Of a DNA stretch of 64,000 nucleotides, positions 38,507-47,572 are shown in pieces. The stretch covers positions 3,286,001 to 3,350,000 of the forward strand of contig NZ_AP025465.1 in assembly GCF_024347355.1 (NCBI RefSeq). Direction: 5' to 3'. Made by a program: the position numbers and the translations under genes. Numbering within the stretch: the stretch's first letter is position 1; each line of letters starts with the position of its first letter. This stretch comes from Vibrio chagasii (GTDB lineage Bacteria; Pseudomonadota; Gammaproteobacteria; Enterobacterales; Vibrionaceae). Under the pieces are notes generated by a model. That model was not told where the DNA came from. It searched no databases and was given only the letters and a program-made list of their open reading frames with translations.

Positions 38507-39178
38507 TCACACATTAACACCTGTCGCTTTAAAGTCAGGGTTCACAGCGGTTAACTTCTTAACGATGTAGTTCAGAAGCACGCCGTACATAGGAACAAAC
38601 AAGCCTAGACTGATGATAAGTTTGAAACCGTAATCAACCAGTGCAATCTCAGTCCAATGTTCAGCCATGAATGGATCTGGGCTTTGGTAGAAAGCGATCG
38701 CAAAGAATGCGATGGTATCAATAGCATTACCAAAAAGCGTTGAACAGGTTGGCGCAATCCACCACTGCTTAAGCTGACGCAAGCGGTTGAAAACATGAAC
38801 ATCTAAGATTTGGCCAAGCAAGTAAGCCATGAAGCTTGCGGCTGCGATACGGGCTACAAATAAGTTGAATTCACCCAGATGGCTAAAGCCTTGGAATTGC
38901 CCTTCAAAGAACACCACCGACAAGAAGTAAGAAACCGCGAGTGCAGGCAACATCACTAAGAAAATGATTTTACGAGCAAGCTGAGCACCAAAAATGCGAA
39001 CGGTCAGATCTGTTGCTAAGAAGATAAATGGGAAAGTGAAAGCGCCCCAAGTGGTATGCATACCGAAGATGGTAAAGGGTAGCTGAACCAAGTAGTTGCT
39101 TGACGCAATAATCACTAAATGGAACAAGACTAATAATGCTAGGGCTTTGCGCTGTTGCGCAGGGGTAAAGTTACTCAT
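38507..39178 (-). CDS. yhhQ: Queuosine precursor transporter YhhQ
   Basis: 223 residues from the ATG at 39178, the start that aligns with E. coli YhhQ and follows AAGG at 6 bp. Six or more hydrophobic segments; the conserved stretches SSNYLVQLP, TWGAFTFPFIFLATDLTVRIFG and QILDVHVFNRLR are strong matches. The E. coli protein imports preQ0 and preQ1 for queuosine tRNA modification. A preQ1-I riboswitch candidate overlaps its ribosome-binding site. The longer frame to 39289 would run through that leader and is rejected. Confidence 0.93.
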   Translation of the reverse strand: MSNFTPAQQRKALALLVLFHLVIIASSNYLVQLPFTIFGMHTTWGAFTFPFIFLATDLTVRIFGAQLARKIIFLVMLPALAVSYFLSVVFFEGQFQGFSHLGEFNLFVARIAAASFMAYLLGQILDVHVFNRLRQLKQWWIAPTCSTLFGNAIDTIAFFAIAFYQSPDPFMAEHWTEIALVDYGFKLIISLGLFVPMYGVLLNYIVKKLTAVNPDFKATGVNV

Positions 39179-39184
39179 GCTGTA

Positions 39185-39220
39185 CCTTTTTAGTTTGGTT
39201 TGGGGGTGAGGGAACCCAAA
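39185..39220 (-). ncRNA. preQ1-I riboswitch candidate
   Basis: 36-nt leader element. Stem P1 pairs TTTGGG (39215-39220) with CCCAAA (39199-39204) around a 10-nt loop TTCCCTCACC; a 14-nt A-rich tail ends in AAGG. The AGG can pair with CCT of the loop to form the H-type pseudoknot, and this AGG is the yhhQ Shine-Dalgarno. Stem, loop and tail lengths (10 and 14 nt) match those of the small class-I preQ1 aptamer. Ligand binding would block translation. Confidence 0.72.
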
Positions 39221-39311
39221 TCGAGTCATTTCTCTATCGAAACAAAGAAAGCTCTTACCAATAATGTGAATGAAAAATGTATCTATCATTTGCTCTTTTG
39301 AGCGGCGGGCG

Positions 39312-39339
39312 ATTATACATTAATCAATTTTAGCTGCAA
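39312..39339 (-). promoter_or_regulatory. yhhQ promoter
   Basis: Minus strand: -35 TTGCAG (39334-39339), 16-bp spacer, -10 TATAAT (39312-39317). It would give a leader of about 125 nt with the riboswitch candidate at its end. Confidence 0.65.
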
Positions 39340-39435
39340 TGGTGAGAACAGACGCAAACGTTTATTCTCATTTTTATTGCTAGAAGGTGTTTGAAGCTCG
39401 GTTTCTAGAAACCAAGTTTGAGGCAATGTTAACCG

Positions 39436-39735
39436 TTAGAAGCCACGCTTGAACAAAGCGGCTAGATAATCGAACTCTTCACGGCTCGCCTCTGGACTAA
39501 GAGATTCAAACCACACAGATTCACTGTAGTGCTCAGATTTTAAGAACAGCTGGCACCCTTCAAAGTCCACCAGCCATGAGTGCATGTCTGCATCCCACTG
39601 CTTTTCAACAACTGTAGCCGATAGCAAGTTCACTAGGCGTTCGCCAATTTCAGGGTAAGAGTCGAAGTCAAAGCTCGGTGTTGTCACCAATAAGCGCCCT
39701 TCTTCTGCTAAATACTCTCGTAAACCAAATTCCAT
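39436..39735 (-). CDS. DUF3630 family protein
   Basis: 99-residue acidic protein, which I assign to DUF3630 by memory of its size and its place next to recQ in Vibrio. Recognisable features are the beta-rich centre (HSWLVDFEGCQLFLKSEHYSE, in part) and the aromatic end EEFDYLAALFKRGF. Function unknown. It starts 15 bp after the recQ stop, so the two are probably co-transcribed. Confidence 0.75.
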   Translation of the reverse strand: MEFGLREYLAEEGRLLVTTPSFDFDSYPEIGERLVNLLSATVVEKQWDADMHSWLVDFEGCQLFLKSEHYSESVWFESLSPEASREEFDYLAALFKRGF

Positions 39736-39750
39736 TTATTACCTCTGTTA

Positions 39751-41589
39751 TTAGCCGTGTGTTGTGATGTGTTCTTGAATCAAATCTAGAAATGGGTCGG
39801 CGTATTTGTCGAGCTTACGCTGGCCTACACCATTTACCGCCAACATTTCACCGTAAGACGTCGGCAGAACTTCTGCCATATCAATCAATGTTGCGTCACT
39901 GAATACCACGTATGGGGGTAAGCCATCTTCGTCGGCAATCGACTTACGCAGCTTACGCAGTTTGGCAAATAGCTTTTTATCGTAATTCTTGCTGCTTAGC
40001 TTATCTGACTTAGCATTACGTACCGCAGTGTCGAGACGAGGTACCGCTAACTCTAGTGACATCTCACCTCGCAGCAGTGGACGCGCCTCTTCAGTTAACT
40101 GCAAGGTTGAGTTACGGGTGATGTTCTGGAACAACAAGCCTTTGTGAATGAGCTGACGGAAGATACTGATCCAGTAATCATGGCTGTGGTCGCGGCCAAT
40201 ACCGTACGTTGAGAGCTTATCGTGACCATTATCGCGCACGCGGATGTTCTGCATGCCACGCATCACTTCAACGACGTAGCCCATACCAAACGACTGATTC
40301 ACACGGTACACACAAGACAGCGCCTTCTGCGCCTCTTGGGTCGCATCAAAGTGTTTTGGCGGATCTAAGCAGATATCGCAGTTACCACATTGCTTCTCAC
40401 GATATTCGCCAAAGTAGTTAAGCAGTACCTGACGACGACAAGTTTGCGCTTCAGCAAAGGCACTCATCGCATTCAGCTTGTGCATCTCAACCTGCTTTTG
40501 CGGACCTTCTTCTTTTTCATCTAGCATACGACGCAGCCACCCCATATCAGCAGGGTCAAACAGCATCATCGCTTCAGCAGGCAAGCCATCACGACCCGCT
40601 CGGCCAGTCTCTTGATAGTAAGACTCGATGTTGCGTGGAATATCAAAGTGAACCACAAAGCGTACATTAGGTTTGTTGATGCCCATACCAAACGCCACCG
40701 TCGCGACAACGATCTGAATATCATCGCGTTGGAAGGCTTCTTGAACGTAAGCGCGCTCATCGGTGTCCATACCCGCGTGATAACCCGCAGCACGAATACC
40801 GTTGTTGCACAGCTTCTCGGTGACCATCTCGACTTTTTTACGGCTACCACAGTAGATGATGCCACAATTGCCCTTCTGAGTTTCTAGGTAGCGAACCACC
40901 TGAGACACTGGTTTGTGTTTCTCAACAAGGTTGTAGCGAATATTAGGACGGTCAAAGCTGCCCAAATAGGTATGCGGTTCCACCAACTGTAGACGCGAGA
41001 CAATATCTTTGCGCGTTGCATCGTCAGCCGTTGCCGTCAGCGCCATGTAAGGAACGTGCGGGAAATACTGTTTAAGCTGACCAAGTGACGCGTATTCCGG
41101 GCGGAAGTCGTGTCCCCATTGAGAGATACAGTGCGCCTCATCGACCGCAATCATCGAAAGCGGTAAACCTTGTAGGCGTTCAATGAAATCACGCATCAAC
41201 ACACGTTCTGGTGATACATAAACCATCTTGAGCTGGCCTGAGTTCATGCGATTAAACACACTCAGTAGCTGGTCACGTGGCATGGAAGAGTTAATGCACT
41301 CCGCTGCTACACCATTGGCTTTCAACTGATCGACTTGGTCTTTCATCAACGAGATAAGCGGTGAGATAACCAAAGTTAGCCCTTCACGAACTAAAGCCGG
41401 GATCTGGTAACACAAAGATTTACCACCACCCGTCGGCATTATCACCAAGCTATCTCGGCCTTGAACAGCCAAATCAATGACCTCTTGCTGACCATCGCGA
41501 AAGCTTTGATAGCCAAATACATCTTCGAGGATGTTTTGCGCATCATTCGCGGGAGTTGGTGTTTGCTCAGCAATCAGAGTGGCGGTCAT
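39751..41589 (-). CDS. recQ: ATP-dependent DNA helicase RecQ
   Basis: 612 residues from the ATG at 41589, preceded by AGGAA; a 104-residue upstream extension in the same frame is unlike any RecQ and is rejected. Walker [13 protein letters not shown] box ([15 protein letters not shown]), helicase C GRAGRDG, the RQC zinc cysteines ([11 protein letters not shown]) and a C-terminal HRDC domain (about 530-605). RecQ unwinds recombination and replication intermediates. Divergent from rarD. Confidence 0.96.
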   Translation of the reverse strand: MTATLIAEQTPTPANDAQNILEDVFGYQSFRDGQQEVIDLAVQGRDSLVIMPTGGGKSLCYQIPALVREGLTLVISPLISLMKDQVDQLKANGVAAECINSSMPRDQLLSVFNRMNSGQLKMVYVSPERVLMRDFIERLQGLPLSMIAVDEAHCISQWGHDFRPEYASLGQLKQYFPHVPYMALTATADDATRKDIVSRLQLVEPHTYLGSFDRPNIRYNLVEKHKPVSQVVRYLETQKGNCGIIYCGSRKKVEMVTEKLCNNGIRAAGYHAGMDTDERAYVQEAFQRDDIQIVVATVAFGMGINKPNVRFVVHFDIPRNIESYYQETGRAGRDGLPAEAMMLFDPADMGWLRRMLDEKEEGPQKQVEMHKLNAMSAFAEAQTCRRQVLLNYFGEYREKQCGNCDICLDPPKHFDATQEAQKALSCVYRVNQSFGMGYVVEVMRGMQNIRVRDNGHDKLSTYGIGRDHSHDYWISIFRQLIHKGLLFQNITRNSTLQLTEEARPLLRGEMSLELAVPRLDTAVRNAKSDKLSSKNYDKKLFAKLRKLRKSIADEDGLPPYVVFSDATLIDMAEVLPTSYGEMLAVNGVGQRKLDKYADPFLDLIQEHITTHG

Positions 41590-41769
41590 TGTGGTTCCTA
41601 ATCGAGGTATAAAGTCAGCATGCAGCATCGGCAAGCAAGTCGCACATTGTAGAGTGGAATGCTGGCGAATTAAACCGCAAATTGTTAGGTGAAAAGGGTT
41701 AACGCTCCTATACTGACCAACTCTCAATATAAATCCTATTAATAAGCACTTCGTGCCAGAGAAAGTGAC

Positions 41770-42678
41770 ATGACACAAGACGAACAACAGCGCACACGCC
41801 AAGGAATACTGCTTGCGATTGGCGCGTACACCATGTGGGGAATCGCTCCCATATACTTCAAATCTCTCAGTGAAGTATCCCCTCTCGAGATCCTGAGCCA
41901 CCGTGTAGTATGGTCCTTTTTCCTACTCGCTTTACTGCTACACGTTGGTCGTGGCTGGCGCAAAGTGCGCGATACTCTGACTTCAAAACCGAAAATGATG
42001 TTTTTGGTGGCAACCTCTCTCTTGGTGGGTGCAAACTGGCTGATCTTCATCTGGGCAGTCAATGCCAATCATATGCTGGATGCCAGCCTCGGCTACTACA
42101 TCAACCCTTTGATTAACGTATTGCTTGGAATGTTCTTCCTTGGTGAACGTCTGAGAAAACTTCAATGGTGTGCGGTGGCGCTTGCGGCTATCGGTGTGCT
42201 TATCCAGTTAATCGCCTTTGGTTCGATTCCAGTTGTCGCTATCGCACTGGCCTTTTCTTTTGGTTTCTACGGCTTGTTACGTAAGAAAGTGAATCTAGAA
42301 GCTCAGACCGGCTTGTTTATTGAGACCTTAGTGATGCTGCCAGCGGCGGCAATCTACTTATTATTCATTGCAGACACAGCAACGTCAGACTTTTTGGCGA
42401 ATCCAATGCAGCTAAATTTACTGCTGGTCGCTGCGGGGGTAATTACCACTCTGCCACTGCTGTGCTTCACGGGAGCAGCAACCAGACTCAAGCTTTCGAC
42501 ACTGGGCTTCTTCCAATACATTGGCCCTAGCTTGATGTTCTTGCTTGCGGTGTTGATCTACGGTGAAGCCTTTACCATGGATAAGGCGATTACCTTTGCT
42601 TTCATTTGGGGTGCACTGGTGATCTTCAGCTTCGACGGTCTGCGCAATAACAAGAAGAGTAAGCAAGCGAAAAGCTAA
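41770..42678 (+). CDS. rarD: EamA-type permease RarD
   Basis: 302 residues with about ten predicted membrane segments arranged as two EamA repeats. The conserved N-terminal motif [14 protein letters not shown] is typical for RarD. E. coli RarD is a putative drug/metabolite transporter with no confirmed substrate. Ends in a terminator at 42720. Confidence 0.93.
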   Translation: MTQDEQQRTRQGILLAIGAYTMWGIAPIYFKSLSEVSPLEILSHRVVWSFFLLALLLHVGRGWRKVRDTLTSKPKMMFLVATSLLVGANWLIFIWAVNANHMLDASLGYYINPLINVLLGMFFLGERLRKLQWCAVALAAIGVLIQLIAFGSIPVVAIALAFSFGFYGLLRKKVNLEAQTGLFIETLVMLPAAAIYLLFIADTATSDFLANPMQLNLLLVAAGVITTLPLLCFTGAATRLKLSTLGFFQYIGPSLMFLLAVLIYGEAFTMDKAITFAFIWGALVIFSFDGLRNNKKSKQAKS

Positions 42679-42719
42679 CACTGATCGTTTTTTACAAGAC
42701 AATCTATAGATACAGAGAT

Positions 42720-42759
42720 AAGCTTGGTTGAATTGATGATAATTTAACCAAGCTTTTTT
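42720..42759 (+). terminator. rarD terminator
   Basis: Stem AAGCTTGGTT / AACCAAGCTT with a 16-nt loop, then a T-run ending 5 bp before the next start codon. Confidence 0.85.
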
Positions 42760-42764
42760 ATACC

Positions 42765-43559
42765 ATGGATAAAGTCCACTACTACTCGACATCTAGCCAA
42801 GATATCAGCCTGATCCAAGCTCAATACCAAGAGTTTGCCTTTCAGCGCCACTATCATTTGGACTTTCATATCGGCCTAATCACCCAAGGGCAGCAGAAGT
42901 TTGTCTATAAAGGGACGAGTTACCACGCAGGCGCCGGACAAGTGGTGATGATGCCACCTGATGAGCTGCATGATGGTCATTCAAAGCTCGAATCGGGTTA
43001 CCAAGTAAGTGTATTTTCTGTCTCACCTCAATGGTTTGGCGATCTTGCCGATCACAGCGCAAATGGTCACGCTTTGAGCTTTTCTGAGTTGATCCTCTCC
43101 GATCAAGCGACTTTTTTACAATTACGTAACCTTCATGGGCTACTTATCAATCCAAATATCAGTCAACTCGCCCAAGATTGCCTGCCGTTCGAAGGTTTTT
43201 CGACGATTGTTGATCGTTACGCGCAGTTTGGATCGAAAACTCAGGTGAAGCTTGGTACTCAATCGGTGAATACACTCAAAGACTATTTAATGGCAAACCT
43301 CGACCAACCGGTGCGCTTAGAGCAACTTTCTGAGCTATGTGACCTGACAACAACTAAATTTCAGCGTCACTTTAAGAACAAAATGGGCATCACCCCTTAT
43401 GCATGGTTAAGTCGCTTACGCATGGAGCAAGGCATGCGATTGATTAAATCAGGTGTCGGCGGAACCGAGGTCGCTCATCAAGTGGGCTTCTACGATCAAG
43501 CCCATTTCTCAAAGGCATTTAAGACTGCATTTGGTGTTTCTCCATCGAAAATTAACTAA
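42765..43559 (+). CDS. AraC-family transcriptional regulator
   Basis: 264 residues. An N-terminal cupin-like sensing domain (about 15-140, FQRHYHLDFHIGLI and PPDELHDGH) is followed by the double-HTH AraC domain (about 165-260): LEQLSELCDLTTTKFQRHFK and EVAHQVGFYDQAHFSKAFK (in part). It sits 89 bp ahead of a LysE-type exporter that it may regulate. The start has no Shine-Dalgarno and lies only 5 bp behind the rarD terminator. Confidence 0.93.
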   Translation: MDKVHYYSTSSQDISLIQAQYQEFAFQRHYHLDFHIGLITQGQQKFVYKGTSYHAGAGQVVMMPPDELHDGHSKLESGYQVSVFSVSPQWFGDLADHSANGHALSFSELILSDQATFLQLRNLHGLLINPNISQLAQDCLPFEGFSTIVDRYAQFGSKTQVKLGTQSVNTLKDYLMANLDQPVRLEQLSELCDLTTTKFQRHFKNKMGITPYAWLSRLRMEQGMRLIKSGVGGTEVAHQVGFYDQAHFSKAFKTAFGVSPSKIN

Positions 43560-43648
43560 GTGTTGATAATTTACAATTGAGAGAATCGAAATCACGGTAA
43601 GCTGCGCTCAACAACTCTCAACAGAACAACCCAGTTATTGGAACAGAT

Positions 43649-44311
43649 ATGAATGAAGTCACCATATTAGTCACCCTCGCCTCTATCCACTTTATCGCTT
43701 TGATGAGCCCGGGCCCTGACTTTGCACTTGTGGTACAAAACGCAACACGCCACGGGCGACAAACTGGCTTATACATTGCTCTCGGACTCTCTTGCGGGAT
43801 CTTGTTGCATTCATTGCTGAGCCTGACGGGCATCAGTTACCTAGTCCACCAGCACCCAACTCTTTTTGCGCTCATGCAATTAGCTGGCGGCAGCTACTTA
43901 CTGTATCTAGGTTTTGGTGCATTAAAAGCAACATGGCAGCTCATTAGCCACCATGAAGAAGAGACAGACACGGTCAATTCGAAAGACCTGATTCTGACCA
44001 ATAAGCGTCAGGCATTTTCAAAAGGCTTTGCGACCAATATTCTTAATCCAAAGGCGTTAGTGTTCTTCATCAGTTTGATGTCGAGCTTGGTACCGGCCGA
44101 CATGTCGCTTTCAGGGAAAGGGTTTGCACTGCTGATCCTATTCGGCCTATCACTATTCTGGTTCTCTCTATTAGCGTGGATGCTTTCTACGAAGGCACTG
44201 CAAAAGAAACTGAGTGAAGCGACAGTCTACATTGATGGCTTATGTGGTGTTGTATTCAGCCTTATTGGCGTCAGTATTCTTTGGCAGTCGCTGTCTGGTT
44301 TAATCGCTTAA
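43649..44311 (+). CDS. LysE/RhtB-family exporter
   Basis: 220 residues, six hydrophobic segments. The family motif LMSPGPDFALVVQN is near residue 20 and NILNPKALVFFIS near the middle. Members export amino acids such as lysine, threonine and homoserine lactone; the substrate here cannot be read. Located directly downstream of an AraC regulator. Confidence 0.92.
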   Translation: MNEVTILVTLASIHFIALMSPGPDFALVVQNATRHGRQTGLYIALGLSCGILLHSLLSLTGISYLVHQHPTLFALMQLAGGSYLLYLGFGALKATWQLISHHEEETDTVNSKDLILTNKRQAFSKGFATNILNPKALVFFISLMSSLVPADMSLSGKGFALLILFGLSLFWFSLLAWMLSTKALQKKLSEATVYIDGLCGVVFSLIGVSILWQSLSGLIA

Positions 44312-44402
44312 ATTCGAATCAAGATTACAATTCGTTAACAACGCACTGGCTATCTTATCTTTCCACTGCCAATCTAGCTCTGCATATTAAAAGGAGAAGA
44401 TC

Positions 44403-46160
44403 ATGCAGTGGAAAACAAAACTAACAACCCTCGCCACTTCTACCCTACTTTTTGCCTCTCACGTCAGTTGGGCAAATCAAGCTGCCGATTCCGTCGCTCC
44501 CGAACAAAGTAGTGGTTTAGAAACCAAGCAACTCGTAAAAGCTAACGATTGGATGGTTACCGCGGCCAACCCTCTGGCAACCCAAGCTGGCGCCGATGTA
44601 CTTGCTCGTGGTGGTAACGCAATTGATGCCATGGTTGCTGTGCAGCTGATGCTTGGCTTAGTTGAGCCACAGTCATCCGGTATTGGCGGTGGCGCCTTCC
44701 TTGTTTATTTTGATGGAAAAGACAAACAGCTTAAAACCTACGACGGTCGTGAAACCGCACCACTTGATGCAACACCACGCCTGTTCCAAGACGAAAACGG
44801 TCAACCGCTTAAGTTTTATGATGCTGTTGTTGGTGGTCGCTCTGTTGCTACACCGGGCACAGTGCAATTGTTGTGGGACACTCACCAGAAATACGGCAAG
44901 TTAGAATGGGCATCGCTGATCAAACCTATTGCTCAACTGGCTGAGAAAGGTTTTACCATCAGCCCACGTTTGGCCACCTTAATTGAAAATGACCAAGAAC
45001 GACTGAGCCGTTTTGCCACAACCAAAGCTTACTTCTTTAATGCCGATGGCAGCCCAAAAGCCGCAGGCACACTACTTAAGAACCCAGAATACGCTGCAAC
45101 ATTGAATGCAATTTCAAAGGATGGTGCTAAGGCATTTTACCAAGGTGAGATTTCTGCCGACATCATCAATACGGTACAAACTGCCAAAGGCAATCCGGGT
45201 GTATTGGCACAAAAAGACTTCGACACCTACTCAATCAAACAACGTGAACCGGTTTGTTCAGCTTATGAAAGCTACGATATCTGTGGCATGGGACCACCAA
45301 GTTCAGGCGCATTAACGGTTGGACAAATCTTAGCGATGACAGAGCAGTTTGACCTCAAATCCTGGGGGCCAAACGATGCGAGATCTTGGCAAGTGTTAGC
45401 GGACGCTTCTCGCCTAGCCTTTGCAGACCGCGGTATGTACATGGCAGACCAAGATTACGTACCAATGCCAACTCAAGGGTTAGTGAATACTGACTATTTG
45501 CAGGAACGTGCCCAGTTAATTACCGCAGGTAAAGCACTAGAGAGTGCGCCTTCAGGCACCCCGCCGTGGGATCACGCAATGCTGCGCAGCCAAGATGTAT
45601 CTATTGAACTGCCGTCCACCAGCCACTTCAATATTGTCGATAGCGAAGGCAATGTCGTGTCGATGACCACCACCATTGAGAATGCATTTGGCTCACGCTT
45701 GATGGTAAGAGGCTTCCTACTGAACAATGAGCTGACCGACTTCTCGTTCAAGACCCACAACGATGGCAAACCTATCGCAAACCGACTTGAGCCAGGTAAG
45801 CGTCCACGCTCTTCAATGGCACCGACTATCATCATGCAAGACGATAAGCCTTACATGGCGATTGGTTCTCCGGGTGGTAGCCGCATCATAGGTTATGTAG
45901 CACAAGCGATCATTGCTCATACCCAATGGGACATGGATATCCAGCAAGCGATCAACCAACCGCACTTCCTAAACCGCTTCGGCACGCTAGATCTGGAAAA
46001 AGAAACATCGGCGGAAAACTTTAAACCTGAGCTCGAAAAGATGGGATTTGAAGTTAACATTCGCGATCTTAACTCCGGTTTACACGCCATTCGCATCACA
46101 AAAGATGGTCTAGAAGGTGCAGCAGACCCTCGTCGTGAAGGCGCTGCCATCGGCCAATAA
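44403..46160 (+). CDS. ggt: Gamma-glutamyltransferase Ggt
   Basis: 585-residue Ntn-hydrolase precursor with a Sec signal peptide (cleavage after SWA, about residue 24). The catalytic threonine after self-cleavage is Thr406 (TSHFNIVD), giving large and small subunits; LTDFS and GSPGGSRII are the small-subunit substrate motifs. It cleaves glutathione and transfers the glutamyl group in the periplasm. A good AAGGAGA precedes the start. Confidence 0.97.
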   Translation: MQWKTKLTTLATSTLLFASHVSWANQAADSVAPEQSSGLETKQLVKANDWMVTAANPLATQAGADVLARGGNAIDAMVAVQLMLGLVEPQSSGIGGGAFLVYFDGKDKQLKTYDGRETAPLDATPRLFQDENGQPLKFYDAVVGGRSVATPGTVQLLWDTHQKYGKLEWASLIKPIAQLAEKGFTISPRLATLIENDQERLSRFATTKAYFFNADGSPKAAGTLLKNPEYAATLNAISKDGAKAFYQGEISADIINTVQTAKGNPGVLAQKDFDTYSIKQREPVCSAYESYDICGMGPPSSGALTVGQILAMTEQFDLKSWGPNDARSWQVLADASRLAFADRGMYMADQDYVPMPTQGLVNTDYLQERAQLITAGKALESAPSGTPPWDHAMLRSQDVSIELPSTSHFNIVDSEGNVVSMTTTIENAFGSRLMVRGFLLNNELTDFSFKTHNDGKPIANRLEPGKRPRSSMAPTIIMQDDKPYMAIGSPGGSRIIGYVAQAIIAHTQWDMDIQQAINQPHFLNRFGTLDLEKETSAENFKPELEKMGFEVNIRDLNSGLHAIRITKDGLEGAADPRREGAAIGQ

Positions 46161-46180
46161 GGGAAAATACTCCCTTTTTA
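46159..46180 (+). terminator. ggt terminator (weak)
   Basis: AAGGGA / TCCCTT stem with a T-run, directly at the ggt stop. A second hairpin CTTGTG / CACAAG follows at about 46189-46210. Confidence 0.6.
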
Positions 46181-46349
46181 CTCCCTGTCTTGTGCGAGAT
46201 CTCTCACAAGGCAGTGAGTAAATATCGATATTTAACTGCGAATTTAAGCACGAAGATATCATAACTAATTGAAATAAAACAAAACGTACATTTATCGTTC
46301 AAATAATTATATAGAAATTCGCTTATGCACCATTGCTGATAAATAAGGA

Positions 46350-46783
46350 ATCGGTAGTATGGATGGTGTCGGAAGGATGCTGACACGGAACAGGAAACGC
46401 CAAGGACTTGGTTATCTTCAGGATGAAGATTCGATTACTCAGTATGAATAATCGGCATGGATAGCGAAATGGACATTGAATGGACGCAATAGTAACTAGG
46501 ATGGTTGCTACTAAGGAAAGACAATGGACACCTCTGGATGAGGAAAGGACTGAACATCAGGATGATGTAAAGGACACCGCTCAAGGAACAAGTGACGCGC
46601 GCTAACGAGGATTGTTGGCAGATCAGGATAAGATCAAGGACACCGCTAGGAAGGCGACGAAAGGAATACGCTGAAGGATAACAGCACACTATCATGGATT
46701 TGATGCATGGAGCACACTTAGTAGCCGGATTGCTGCGAGTAAGACTATAGACCCCGATGAGCGCAAGCTCTCGGGGTTTTTCT
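46350..46783 (+). ncRNA. csrB: CsrB-type CsrA-sequestering RNA
   Basis: Region of about 430 nt with some 28 GGA motifs between 46347 and 46740. Many are exposed in hairpin loops, such as CTTCAGGATGAAG (46416) and CATCAGGATGATG (46555), and it ends in a strong terminator hairpin (46752-46782). This layout is that of CsrB/CsrC RNAs, which bind many CsrA dimers and relieve repression. Vibrios carry several, under VarS/VarA. The 5' end is approximate; I found no convincing promoter or VarA box. The minus-strand frame over it is not a gene. Confidence 0.9.
46752..46782 (+). terminator. csrB terminator
   Basis: CCCCGATGAGC / GCTCTCGGGG stem with a GCAA tetraloop and T-tract. Confidence 0.93.
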
Positions 46784-46954
46784 TTATCTGCCTCTTATCG
46801 ATTGATGTTTTCACCCCTCCTCGAATCTAAGAAACACTTCAACTTAATTACAATTCTGACATTTAAATCATTCACTTCTTAACCACTTCCGAGTAACGTA
46901 AGCCTTACTAGCCTCAACTAGTTTCATAACCATAATTAAATTAAGGACAAATTC

Positions 46955-47452
46955 ATGTCACACGTTACCTTCAAAGGCGCAGCTGTACCGTTATCTGGCA
47001 CATTCCCACAAACTGGCGAGCAGGCACCAAGCTTTGCACTAACTGCAGGCGATCTTTCTGAACTGACTCTTGCTTCTCTTGCAGGCAAGAAAGTGGTTCT
47101 AAACATCTTCCCAAGCATCGACACAGCAACTTGTGCAACGAGCGTACGTACGTTCAACGCAAAAGCGGCTGAACTTGAGAACACAGTTGTTGTTTGTATT
47201 TCTGCTGACCTCCCATTTGCTGCAGGTCGCTTCTGCGAGCTTGAAGGCATTGAAGGCGTTCAACACGCTTCGACTTTCCGTTCACCTAAGTTCGCTTCAG
47301 ACTACGGCGTAGCAATTGCTGAAGGCCCACTAGCAGGCCTGACAACACGTGCGGTTGTTGTTGTTGATGAAAAAGGTGTAGTAACACACAGCGAGTTGGT
47401 TGCAGAGATCACTGAAGAGCCAAACTACGAAGCGGCACTGGCTGCGCTGTAA
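46955..47452 (+). CDS. tpx: Thiol peroxidase Tpx
   Basis: 165-residue atypical 2-Cys peroxiredoxin. Peroxidatic Cys60 (TATCATS) and resolving Cys94 (GRFCELEG) are in the Tpx positions. It reduces hydroperoxides with electrons from thioredoxin. Start chosen at ATG 46955 after TAAGGACAAATTC. Convergent with uvrD. Confidence 0.97.
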   Translation: MSHVTFKGAAVPLSGTFPQTGEQAPSFALTAGDLSELTLASLAGKKVVLNIFPSIDTATCATSVRTFNAKAAELENTVVVCISADLPFAAGRFCELEGIEGVQHASTFRSPKFASDYGVAIAEGPLAGLTTRAVVVVDEKGVVTHSELVAEITEEPNYEAALAAL

Positions 47453-47504
47453 GCTCTCTTTCAGTCGATAATGCATTGTGAACGTTTAAGCGATACGCAA
47501 TAAA

Positions 47505-47529
47505 AAAGAGCAGCTATTAGCTGCTCTTT
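47505..47529. terminator. Bidirectional terminator between tpx and uvrD
   Basis: 11-bp stem AAAGAGCAGCT / AGCTGCTCTTT with a 3-nt loop; A-run before and T-rich after. Confidence 0.88.
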
Positions 47530-47572
47530 GTGTTTTTAACCGTCAATGGTTGTTAGATTCAGGAGTAACTAT

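Noticed and set aside
39179..39289. 37-residue N-terminal extension of YhhQ
   Set aside because: Would run through the riboswitch candidate and lacks similarity to YhhQ.
41590..41901. 104-residue N-terminal extension of RecQ
   Set aside because: Not RecQ-like, overlaps divergent rarD, and a good ribosome-binding site precedes the inner ATG.
46435..46695. 86-residue minus-strand frame
   Set aside because: Antisense to the CsrB-like RNA; no ribosome-binding site and low-complexity composition from the GGA repeats.
46360..46740. Regular short repeats suggesting a CRISPR array
   Set aside because: Repeats are only GGA cores with varied spacing and stems, typical of CsrB; no constant repeat or spacer length.
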